Source of the DNA: Rothia sp. P100
Lineage (GTDB): Bacteria > Actinomycetota > Actinomycetes > Actinomycetales > Micrococcaceae
Reading direction: 5' to 3'
Assembly: GCF_023712425.1 (NCBI RefSeq)
Contig: NZ_JAMAYG010000001.1
Span: forward strand, 806,001 to 870,000
DNA: 64,000 bases
Positions 7,548 to 17,097 of the stretch are shown here, piece after piece. The position numbers were made by a program, and so were the translations under genes. Position 1 is the first letter of the stretch. Each line of letters begins with the position of its first letter. Under the pieces are notes generated by a model that saw only the letters and a list, made by a program, of their open reading frames with translations, had not been told where the DNA came from and did not search any database.

Positions 7548-9593
7548 CTAGCTATTCTTGGGGCTATTGGGGGCTTCAACAATGGGGATTTCCCCGGTGT
7601 ATTCACCCGTCTTGTAGTCGTAGTCCACCTCGTTGCCCTCTTCATCGCGGCGTACATACCAGTCAGTTACTTCACTAGCAGTTGAATCAAAATCAGCACC
7701 GGTGGCGTAGTCACTGGTGGGCTGAGTTTTCTCAACCTTGAGCGCGAAGTTATCCCCATGCTCGCTCACTCCCTGGTGCACTGCGTTTTCAACAGCGACT
7801 GCGGCGAACTTCTGGCGGATAGCCATGGGGTCGGTGCGTAGCTCTTTGAGGAAGGCGATGCAGATCAGGATGAGAATAATCGAGAAAGGCAGAGCTGTAA
7901 CCGTGATTAGGTTCTGCAGGCCCTGCAGAGCATTTTCGCTGCCAGTCATCAGAATAACCACGGCGATACCCGCCATACAGAGGGCCCAGAAGGTGGTGAT
8001 ACGGCGTTTCGGTGAGGGGTTGCCGCGCTGGGAGAGCTGAGAGTTCACGAGCGAAGCAGAGTCAGCGGTAGTGATGAAGAAGATTGCCAGCATCACAATG
8101 ACCACGGGAGCAATGATGGACGCACCGGGCAATTGATCCAGCACCACGAAGAAGATTTCTTGGGCCGGTGGGATAGTTGCCGCAGTGCCATCGGGGGCAA
8201 TCGCGTTACTTTCTCGCTGCATCCAGATGGCGGTGCCGCCCATAATGGTGAAGGCAAGCACGATGATGGTGGAGGGGATGAAGAGCACGCCCAAGATGAA
8301 CTGGCGGATGGTGCGTCCGCGCGAAATCTTGGCAACGAACACGCCGACGAAGGGCGCCCAGCTGACCCACCAAGCCCAGTAAAAGGTGGTCCACGATGAG
8401 AGGAAAGCTTGCATTTCTTCGCTCTCTGCCATGTTGGCAGAAAGTGCGTCAGGCATGGTGCCAACGTATTCGATAATGGTGGCGGGAATGATGTTCATCA
8501 AAAAGGCGGTGGGGCCGGCAATAAACACGAAAACCGCGAGAAGCACGGCAAGGCCCATGTTGATATTGGAGAGCCAGCGGATGCCCTTGGAGACACCGGA
8601 TACCGCAGAAAGGATGGTACCCACGGTCAGCACCACGATAATGATGAGGGCAACGTTATTGGTGGTGGCGCTCCAGCCAGTGACCAGCTTGGTGCCGTGA
8701 GCGATCTGCAGCGCACCGATACCCAGGGAGGCGGCGGTGCCAAAGAGGGTGGCGATAATAGCCATGCCATCAATGAGGCGTGAACCAAAGGATCCGCTCT
8801 TATTGCCAAACAGCGGTTCAAGGATGGCACTCATGAGCGGCACACGCCCTCGGCGGTAGGAGGCATAGGCGACTGCTAGACCTACGATGGCGTAGATGGC
8901 CCAAGCATTAACACCCCAGTGCAGGGCGGCCTGGGCCATGGCACCGGTAATCGCTTCAGCAGTAGCGGGATCATAGGCACCAGGCCGCGGTGAGAGGTAG
9001 TAGGTCAGGGGCTCATAGGGGCCGAAGAAAATAATGCCGATACCGATCCCAGCACCGAAGAGCATAGAGGCCCAGGACGCTGTTGAGAACTCAGCTTTCT
9101 CACCGTCCACGCCCAACGGTATTTTGCCGTAGCGAGAAAAAGCGATGAGAAGTAGCAGCACCATGAGACCGGCGGCCAGGGAGGTAAAAATCCAGCCCAG
9201 GTTGCTCATGACCCAGGTGAGTGCTGTGGTTGATGTTTCCAGCACATGAGCAGGTGCCAGAACACCCCAAATAACAAACCCGATGATCAGGGCACCCACC
9301 GTTGCCAGAATGGGCTTATCAACCCCGTACTTGATTTTCTGCTCTTCAACAGAAATACCGGGCACCAGGGCGGGGTGAATGTTATGCGGGTAAATAACGT
9401 CGCGAAAAATCTGTGGGGTGGTGCGTTTTTTGGCGGTTTCCTTTGCCTTCTGCGAACCTGCGGGGGCAACCTGCCGTAGCTTTCCCGTGGCGGGATTGTT
9501 GTAAGAGAAGGTGGGGCCCTTATCTGAGGTAGGTGAGATAATGGGCTCTACCGTGAGATCTTTATGCGCGGGTTTGGGGTGCTGGGCGTCCAT
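7548..9593 (-). CDS. BCCT-family betaine/carnitine/choline transporter
   Basis: A sodium- or proton-coupled uptake carrier of 681 residues, probably importing compatible solutes such as glycine betaine. The 12-segment core contains the glycine-rich substrate-site segment GAGIGIGIIFFGPYEPLTYY, HWGVNAWAIYAIVGLAVAY, and the tryptophan-rich signature FYWAWWVSWAPFVGVFVAKI. It has a long N-terminal tail (about 85 residues) and a C-terminal tail of about 110 residues rich in acidic residues; in BetP such tails sense osmotic stress, and a similar role is inferred. GGAG lies eight bases before the ATG. Substrate specificity cannot be decided from sequence. Confidence 0.93.
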   Translation of the reverse strand: MDAQHPKPAHKDLTVEPIISPTSDKGPTFSYNNPATGKLRQVAPAGSQKAKETAKKRTTPQIFRDVIYPHNIHPALVPGISVEEQKIKYGVDKPILATVGALIIGFVIWGVLAPAHVLETSTTALTWVMSNLGWIFTSLAAGLMVLLLLIAFSRYGKIPLGVDGEKAEFSTASWASMLFGAGIGIGIIFFGPYEPLTYYLSPRPGAYDPATAEAITGAMAQAALHWGVNAWAIYAIVGLAVAYASYRRGRVPLMSAILEPLFGNKSGSFGSRLIDGMAIIATLFGTAASLGIGALQIAHGTKLVTGWSATTNNVALIIIVVLTVGTILSAVSGVSKGIRWLSNINMGLAVLLAVFVFIAGPTAFLMNIIPATIIEYVGTMPDALSANMAESEEMQAFLSSWTTFYWAWWVSWAPFVGVFVAKISRGRTIRQFILGVLFIPSTIIVLAFTIMGGTAIWMQRESNAIAPDGTAATIPPAQEIFFVVLDQLPGASIIAPVVIVMLAIFFITTADSASLVNSQLSQRGNPSPKRRITTFWALCMAGIAVVILMTGSENALQGLQNLITVTALPFSIILILICIAFLKELRTDPMAIRQKFAAVAVENAVHQGVSEHGDNFALKVEKTQPTSDYATGADFDSTASEVTDWYVRRDEEGNEVDYDYKTGEYTGEIPIVEAPNSPKNS

Positions 9594-9727
9594 ACACGTG
9601 CTCCGTTAATTATAAGTTTGCTGACTTATCGACTGTACTACTCTTTGGGCCAAGAATCGATATGTGGAGGCTCAGTTGGCTCGTTCACGGGCTAGCAAAC
9701 TCTGCTGGCAAGCGCAGTGAGCGGCGC

Positions 9728-10504
9728 CTAGGCCGTTATGAATTGACGCAGAAAGTAAACCGTTTCTTCCGGTTTTTGGGCGTGCACCCAGTGACCGGCT
9801 CCCTTAATTGAAATTTTGCGGACGCGGGGGAAAAGCGCACGCATAGGGGCGGTATCAGCGTCGGTGATATAGGGCGAATCACCGCCCGCTATCCAGAGCA
9901 CCGGGCCATCAAAGGTGCCCGTAGCTCCCGGCCATGCCATGATGCGGGGCAGATTCTCACGCAGCATTACCAGGTTAGGTTCCCACCGGTTACCTTCCTT
10001 GCCCATGATGAGGTTCTGTAGCAGGAAAGCGCGGGTACTCTCAGAAGGTACACTAGTGGCAAGGTCAGCTCCGGCTTGGGAACGAGTGGTGTAAGTATCG
10101 ATGGGAAGCGCCAGCATGCCGTCCATGAGCACTTCAAAGTTACCCTTTGACTCCCCGGGCGCAATATCAACCACCACCAGTTTTTCCACCAAATGGGGGT
10201 GGCGCAGTGCAAGCAGCATAGCAATCTTGCCGCCCATGGAATGACCCATAAGCACCGCTTTCTGACCGTTAGCAAACTCTTCCACCGTCACCGCAGCGAT
10301 ATCAGCCATCTGCACGTAATCAAAGTCCTCCGTCCAGGGTGAAGCACCGTGATTAGGGAGGTCAATGAGCAGGGTCTGAGCCTGGTCACCGAGGCCCTTG
10401 GCAATACGGGTGAAGTTTTTGCCGCGGCCCAGCAACCCGTGCAGAAACACCGCTTTGATGGGGCCCGAACCGACCAGGGAGGTAAAGAGAGGTGAAACAG
10501 TCAT
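9728..10504 (-). CDS. Alpha/beta hydrolase (YbfF-like esterase)
   Basis: A 258-residue alpha/beta-fold hydrolase. The oxyanion segment VFLHGLLGRGKNF (19-31), the nucleophile elbow GHSMGG with S89, and the late catalytic histidine in GAGHWVHAQKPEE are present. The length and the DLPNHGASPW motif fit the YbfF/esterase branch. The ATG at 10504 is preceded by AAGGG; an upstream frame to 10546 lacks family similarity. It is transcribed alone. The substrate is unknown. Confidence 0.88.
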   Translation of the reverse strand: MTVSPLFTSLVGSGPIKAVFLHGLLGRGKNFTRIAKGLGDQAQTLLIDLPNHGASPWTEDFDYVQMADIAAVTVEEFANGQKAVLMGHSMGGKIAMLLALRHPHLVEKLVVVDIAPGESKGNFEVLMDGMLALPIDTYTTRSQAGADLATSVPSESTRAFLLQNLIMGKEGNRWEPNLVMLRENLPRIMAWPGATGTFDGPVLWIAGGDSPYITDADTAPMRALFPRVRKISIKGAGHWVHAQKPEETVYFLRQFITA

Positions 10505-10572
10505 ATCCCTTACTCTACCGGCAGGGTGTGAAGCGTCGGTAAGCACCCCAAAAACATCCTAGGCAGGGGCAA

Positions 10573-10608
10573 GAAAAAGCCACCGCCGGGCATCAGCCAG
10601 ACGGTGGC
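10573..10608 (-). terminator. Terminator of the winged-helix regulator gene
   Basis: The stem GCCACCG/CGGTGGC is followed on the minus strand by TTTTTCTT, just after the stop codon at 10629. Confidence 0.8.
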
Positions 10609-10628
10609 GCATCGTTTGCGTCAGCGGA

Positions 10629-11402
10629 TTAGATAGAGTATTCGGGTGCTGCCCAGACAACAACCTCGGGGTGCTCGTAGAAGCGGTAGCCCTGACCGCG
10701 CACGGTGCGCACGGTGTTGGAAAGACGGCCCAGCTTAGAGCGCAAGCGGCGGATATGGACGTCGATGGTGCGTTCGTTAGGCACTTCTTCAGCATCTCGC
10801 CACAGGCTCACCAGCAGCTCCTCACGGGCTACGGTACGCACTGCGTTTTCTACCAGGTAGTTGAGCAGCTCAAATTCTTTGTAGGTCAGGTTCAACATTT
10901 CGCCGTCCAGAAAGACCTCGCGGCGGGAAAGATCAATCAGCACACCGACTGAGTGGGTGGGCTTCACATCCTCCGAGCCTTGATGCAGTGCGGTAGGCAG
11001 TGCCTCAGGCTGGTAGTGCACGGCGGTAGGATCACCCAGGGCGTTACGCACCACCTCAAGGTCGCTACCTTCTGCGCCGGCAGGAGCCAGGGCAACGGCG
11101 GCGTAAGATTCAGCTTCGGGTGCCAGGTTATGGGCGTAAGCTCGTAGGTCCTGCACAATGCGCACCAGGGAGGTGCCGTTTGAGGCTGCAGCCTCTTCAC
11201 TCAAACCTACGTAGACCACGAAGCCGCGAGCTTCGTTTTCCTGCGCGACGGTGCGCTGGGGCTCGGGTTTGAAAGTCATGGGGCGCAGGTTAGTGGGATG
11301 AGGCTTATTCTGACCGCCATTCTGCACACCAGCTACATGAGGGCGCTGGGCGGTGGAGCGGCTTCGCTGTGATATGTGAACATATCCCGGTGCACCTGAC
11401 AT
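10629..11402 (-). CDS. Orphan winged-helix transcriptional regulator
   Basis: A 257-residue regulator with an OmpR-type DNA-binding domain at the C-terminus (about 150-243: LTYKEFELLNYLVENAVRTV, RTIDVHIRRLRSKLG, VRTVRGQGYRFYEHP). The N-terminal half (about 55-140) is not a receiver domain: it lacks the acidic pocket and phosphoacceptor aspartate. So it is not a classical response regulator, and no kinase gene is adjacent. Similar architecture is known in Micrococcaceae, from memory. GGGGAG lies five bases before the ATG. The targets are unknown. Confidence 0.85.
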   Translation of the reverse strand: MSGAPGYVHISQRSRSTAQRPHVAGVQNGGQNKPHPTNLRPMTFKPEPQRTVAQENEARGFVVYVGLSEEAAASNGTSLVRIVQDLRAYAHNLAPEAESYAAVALAPAGAEGSDLEVVRNALGDPTAVHYQPEALPTALHQGSEDVKPTHSVGVLIDLSRREVFLDGEMLNLTYKEFELLNYLVENAVRTVAREELLVSLWRDAEEVPNERTIDVHIRRLRSKLGRLSNTVRTVRGQGYRFYEHPEVVVWAAPEYSI

Positions 11403-11763
11403 TTTTTCTCCCCTATTCGATGGGCATCGAGTGTGTGACCTCTAGAGACGCACGAGTTCATGTGTGTGAAACGTGAGCTGCCCGTCTTTCCTTTAATCCT
11501 TGTCTGATACGGCGGATAAAGCAAGTAACATTTAAGACATCTATGCGGCTCTTCTTAAACTATAGCACCGGCAAGGAGAATTCATTATGCAAAAAATATC
11601 TATGTTCTGAATATTCTTCCAATTAATACCTTGAGTACGAATAAGTGATGTGAAAAAACCTGAATATTTTTACTACCGGTCAGGGTCAATCTGACTAGAA
11701 CAAGGCATCGCAAAAAGTCAATAATTCTTTTTTAGAGGATCGCGGAGCGAGATTATCTGGCAT
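11403..11763. other. Intergenic region with a possible 7-codon leader ORF
   Basis: No full gene is seen. At 11587-11610 (plus strand) an AAGGAG site, eight bases before an ATG, opens a tiny frame MQKISMF followed by TGA. Nothing on the plus strand follows that it could lead into, so it may be a remnant or chance. The surrounding sequence is AT-rich. Confidence 0.3.
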
Positions 11764-11800
11764 CAAAATGGGGTGCAACTGCTCTCAGCAACTACACCCC
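11764..11800 (-). terminator. Terminator of upp
   Basis: On the minus strand GGGGTG...CACCCC closes a 14-bp stem (including G-T pairs) with inner TGCT/AGCA and a GAG loop. It is followed by ATTTT and lies 23 bases after the upp stop. Confidence 0.75.
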
Positions 11801-11822
11801 AGAACGAGCCCATCATCAAGAA

Positions 11823-12461
11823 CTAGTGGGCTACTCCGTAGAGGCGATCACCAGCGTCGCCCAAACCGGGCACGATGTAAGACTTCTCGTTCAAGCGCTC
11901 ATCCTGTGCCGCCAAGAAGAGATCAACGTTCTCAAGCCCATCGATGCCCTTTTCAAGGGCTTCAATACCTTCAGGAGCACCCAGCACACAAACGCAGGTG
12001 ATGTGTTCAGCACCGCGAGCGCGCAGGAACTTAATGGCCTCAATGAGGGTTCCACCGGTGGCGAGCATCGGGTCAAGTACGTAGACCTGACGGCCGGTGA
12101 GATCTTCTGGCAGACGCTCGGCGTAGGTAACAATATCCAGGGTTTCTTCATTACGCGCCATGCCCAAGAAGCCCACCTCGGCGGTGGGAATCAAACGGGT
12201 CATGCCTTCGAGCATGCCCAGACCGGCGCGCAGAATGGGAACGATGAGGGGGCGGGGGCTAGCGATATGTGATCCTACAGTTTTAGCAACCGGAGTTTCT
12301 ACCTCCCGGGGTTCCACACGAATATCGCGGGTCGCTTCGTAGGCAAGTAGCGTAACTAGCTCATCCACTAGCTGACGGAAAATCGGTGAGGGGGTGCTCT
12401 TATCCCGCAGAACGGTGATCTTGTGGTCCACCAGGGGGTGGTTGAGAACTTTAATACGCAT
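11823..12461 (-). CDS. upp: Uracil phosphoribosyltransferase
   Basis: This enzyme converts uracil and PRPP to UMP in pyrimidine salvage. It is 212 residues, the usual length. The PRPP-binding loop [10 protein letters not shown] lies at 129-138 and the uracil-binding C-terminal motif [12 protein letters not shown] at about 194-205. The ATG at 12461 ([10 protein letters not shown]) fits family N-termini; the frame stays open upstream to 12509 but without similarity. GGAAGG precedes it. It is a single-gene unit with its own terminator. Confidence 0.97.
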   Translation of the reverse strand: MRIKVLNHPLVDHKITVLRDKSTPSPIFRQLVDELVTLLAYEATRDIRVEPREVETPVAKTVGSHIASPRPLIVPILRAGLGMLEGMTRLIPTAEVGFLGMARNEETLDIVTYAERLPEDLTGRQVYVLDPMLATGGTLIEAIKFLRARGAEHITCVCVLGAPEGIEALEKGIDGLENVDLFLAAQDERLNEKSYIVPGLGDAGDRLYGVAH

Positions 12462-12514
12462 GGAGAAAGCGCCTTCCGTCGTCCTTGCGCCCCGCTGTAA
12501 GAGACGCATCTAAA

Positions 12515-12558
12515 AAGAAAACCCCGCTCACCCTAGATTCACTAGGACAAACAGGGTT
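12515..12558 (-). terminator. Terminator of tRNA-Ser(CGA)
   Basis: A 17-bp stem with several G-T pairs (AACCCTGTTTGTCCTAG on the minus strand) ends in TTTTC four bases after the tRNA. Its loop region CCTAGTGAATCTAGG closely matches the tRNA-Ser(GCU) terminator. Confidence 0.8.
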
Positions 12559-12561
12559 AAC

Positions 12562-12652
12562 TGGCGGTGACGGAGGGATTTGAACCCTCGGTACGGGGTT
12601 ACCGTACACAACATTTCGAGTGTTGCACCTTCGGCCGCTCGGACACGTCACC
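12562..12652 (-). tRNA. tRNA-Ser (anticodon CGA)
   Basis: A class II tRNA read on the minus strand with acceptor GGTGACG/CGTCACC, anticodon loop CTCGAAA giving CGA and a long variable arm. The mature body ends at 12565; CCA is encoded at 12564-12562. It reads UCG codons. Confidence 0.97.
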
Positions 12653-12700
12653 ATCTCACGAAATACTACCCTAGGGGGCGGTTCATCTCAACTTGGAAAG

Positions 12701-13354
12701 CTAGAGAATATAGCCGTCAACAGCTAGCATGGCGGTGGCTGTAGCGACGCTGGCGGGGCGGCGAACACCGTGCCTGGTGTGGTCCATCGCTAGCATGAAG
12801 ACGGCCCCAAAAATGACCAGGGCCAGGCCTTCGATGGTTTGTTCTTTGCGCACATCGTAGCGGGTAGAAAGAGCTGAGACCTTAGAGCAGACAAACCGCA
12901 TGATATCCGAGCGGATTTCATCGGTGGTCTTCGACCAGTTCTCATCACTGCGCCACAGCTCAGAGACCCACAGGCGCGCAAAGCCGGGGTGCTCTTCAAG
13001 ATAGAGCACCGCGGCGTGCAGGGAATTACTCAGGGCCTCCCTGGGGTCTTCGTGGTCGCCTGCTGCCGACATTTCAGCTAGAAGAAGCTTGGCACCGTAC
13101 TGCAGTAGCTGGTCAATCATGGTCTTCTTCGACCCGAAATTGTAGTAGACGGTGCCCTTAGAAACCCCTGCCTTTTCAGCGATTTCCTCTACCGTGGTAG
13201 CGGTGGGGCCGTCCTTGCTCATGATGTCCATGGCAGCTTCAAATAACTTGAGCTGGGTTCTGTTGGTCCGGCCTGGGCGCCTGGTTGATGCCTCAACCAC
13301 GGGCACTTGGTGCGCATATATCACTGAACTGTGAGTTTCGCCGACCACACCCAC
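12701..13354 (-). CDS. TetR/AcrR-family transcriptional repressor
   Basis: A 217-residue one-component repressor. An N-terminal arm is followed by the TetR helix-turn-helix at about 45-75 (TTVEEIAEKAGVSKGTVYYN, FGSKKTMIDQLL) and a variable ligand-binding C-terminal domain. Two start codons are possible: GTG at 13354, or GTG at 13348, which has GGAG five bases upstream. An imperfect palindrome in the promoter region may be its own operator. The gene stands alone, back to back with nothing on the plus strand, so the regulated pathway cannot be inferred. Confidence 0.88.
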   Translation of the reverse strand: MGVVGETHSSVIYAHQVPVVEASTRRPGRTNRTQLKLFEAAMDIMSKDGPTATTVEEIAEKAGVSKGTVYYNFGSKKTMIDQLLQYGAKLLLAEMSAAGDHEDPREALSNSLHAAVLYLEEHPGFARLWVSELWRSDENWSKTTDEIRSDIMRFVCSKVSALSTRYDVRKEQTIEGLALVIFGAVFMLAMDHTRHGVRRPASVATATAMLAVDGYIL

Positions 13355-13364
13355 TCCATTCTTA

Positions 13365-13392
13365 TTTGAAGAAAATTGTTTACTTTTTCAAA
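13365..13392. promoter_or_regulatory. Candidate TetR operator
   Basis: TTTGAAGAAA and TTTTTCAAA form an imperfect inverted repeat around a 9-base spacer directly upstream of the TetR gene. It overlaps a possible minus-strand -35 box (TTGAAA). Autoregulation is inferred. Confidence 0.35.
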
Positions 13393-13449
13393 GATACAGC
13401 AAAAGTGGGCGCGTCTGTGCACCCTACGGGTCCTGGGAGGGATCTATTA

Positions 13450-13962
13450 TCACGGTCGGTGAGAGTGAAAGAAATCCTTGAGAAGGCTGGCACATTCGTC
13501 TGCCAAAACCCCCGCATGCACTTCTACCCAGTGGTTGAGTTTGCGGTCGCGTAAAACATCGTAGACACTACCGGCAGCCCCGGTTTTCTCCTCCCACGCG
13601 CCCATTATCAGGTAGGGCAAGCGTGCCAGAAGCATAGCGCCAGCACACATGAGGCAGGGCTCAAGGGTAACCACCAAGGTGCACCCGTCAAGGCGCCAGC
13701 TACCCAGGTGGGAGGCTGCCTCCCTCAGCGCCAGCACTTCGGCGTGGGCCGTGGGGTCATGGTCTGCCTCACGCCGATTGTAGCCCCGGCCAATCACCTG
13801 CCCCTGGGCATCCACTACAATCGCCCCGATGGGAACGTCCCCCTCCTTCAAGGCTAAACGTGCCTGTTCTAATGCCAGGCGCATGAGTTCTTCATGGCAC
13901 AGATTGCGGGGCCGGTCAGAGAAAGGCTGGCGGCTTGCGAGCTCTAAGGGGGAGTTCTTCAT
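13450..13962 (-). CDS. tadA: tRNA-specific adenosine deaminase
   Basis: Deaminates the wobble adenosine of tRNA-Arg to inosine. The zinc-deaminase motif is complete: HAE at 73-75 and PCLMC with ligands C103 and C106. It has 170 residues, including about 20 extra N-terminal residues. The start is the ATG at 13962, 13 bases after the recQ stop, preceded by AAAGG, so the two genes form an operon. Confidence 0.95.
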   Translation of the reverse strand: MKNSPLELASRQPFSDRPRNLCHEELMRLALEQARLALKEGDVPIGAIVVDAQGQVIGRGYNRREADHDPTAHAEVLALREAASHLGSWRLDGCTLVVTLEPCLMCAGAMLLARLPYLIMGAWEEKTGAAGSVYDVLRDRKLNHWVEVHAGVLADECASLLKDFFHSHRP

Positions 13963-13975
13963 ATGAGCCTTTCTT

Positions 13976-16189
<2,214 letters not shown>

Positions 16190-16288
16190 GGTTCCAGTCT
16201 CCCATAAGTGAGTTTAGGCGGTCTGAGTTCCATTAGGTGTGTACTAGTGATCGGCCCATGGAAGGTGCGGTGCCCGCATCAGGGAGTT

Positions 16289-17023
16289 CTAGTCAGTGAG
16301 GGCGTCGCGTACGTACTCGTAGACAGCTGGCACGTAGTGAAAGGGAGCCTCACCCCACTGATGATTGGGGTCTGCAACGGCTAGTTCTGCGGGTACTTCA
16401 AGGGTGGGGACGCCCAGCTCGGCTAGATGTGCGTAATAGCGCTGGCTTTTCTGGTTGGCTTCGGCTGCGGTAACGCCCATGCTCACAGGGGTAGGGTGAC
16501 CCTCAGTATTGACCTCTGCCCAGGGCACATTGAGAAGACGAACCCGTTCCAAGGCACCCTGCTCCTTGAAACTTTGCACCAGGTCGGTGGCTTTTTCTGC
16601 CCATTCCTCAAAGTGCTCGTCTGCGCCGAAGGGTACGTGGGTGCCTGGTTCAATCAAGCTCATGGCGGTTTCTGAGCTGACGAGGTCAATAGACCGGGTC
16701 ACTACCTCACCGCTACTGAACCAGTGCACTCCATGGCGTTCGTCGAAGATGTCCCAAAGAATGAGGTGGAAGTGGCTGGCATTGCTGCGCAGTAGATTCA
16801 GTGCCTCTGCTGCCCAGTCAGCGCGGAGCATGCGGGTTTGAAAGGCATTAGCGAGTTTGAGGTCAGCCGGGAGTTTGTAGCTAGCGTCGGTGTCATCAGC
16901 TAGCAGGGAGTGCCGGGCAACGTACTGGGAGACGCGGTAACTGTTGGGGAAGTACTCGAAGCTGTCCCGTGCCACGCAGGAGCCGTACACAAAGACTGGG
17001 TGCACTTCTGTTTCTGTGGTCAT
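16289..17023 (-). CDS. DUF6270 domain protein (SGNH-like, polysaccharide-associated)
   Basis: A 244-residue protein beginning VFVYGSCVARDSFEYFP (9-25), the hallmark of DUF6270 proteins, which resemble SGNH hydrolases and occur in capsule or wall-polymer loci. A late QWGEAPFHYVPAVYEY segment could supply the second active-site block. No signal peptide is seen. GGGAAGAG precedes the ATG. It diverges from the adjacent glycosyltransferase gene across a 74-bp gap, which suggests co-regulation. An acyl transfer or hydrolase role on the polymer is inferred. Confidence 0.7.
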   Translation of the reverse strand: MTTETEVHPVFVYGSCVARDSFEYFPNSYRVSQYVARHSLLADDTDASYKLPADLKLANAFQTRMLRADWAAEALNLLRSNASHFHLILWDIFDERHGVHWFSSGEVVTRSIDLVSSETAMSLIEPGTHVPFGADEHFEEWAEKATDLVQSFKEQGALERVRLLNVPWAEVNTEGHPTPVSMGVTAAEANQKSQRYYAHLAELGVPTLEVPAELAVADPNHQWGEAPFHYVPAVYEYVRDALTD

Positions 17024-17097
17024 GGGTTACTCTTCCCTGTGGGCTGGTGTGGGGTAACTTTAGGTATACCCTTTTCCATTTTAGCGAAGGAGTCCCT

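Noticed and set aside
16969-17097. N-terminal extension of the glycosyltransferase to 16969
   Set aside because: It overlaps the divergent DUF6270 coding start and its promoter, has no ribosome site and no family similarity; the TTG at 17098 has AAGGAG.
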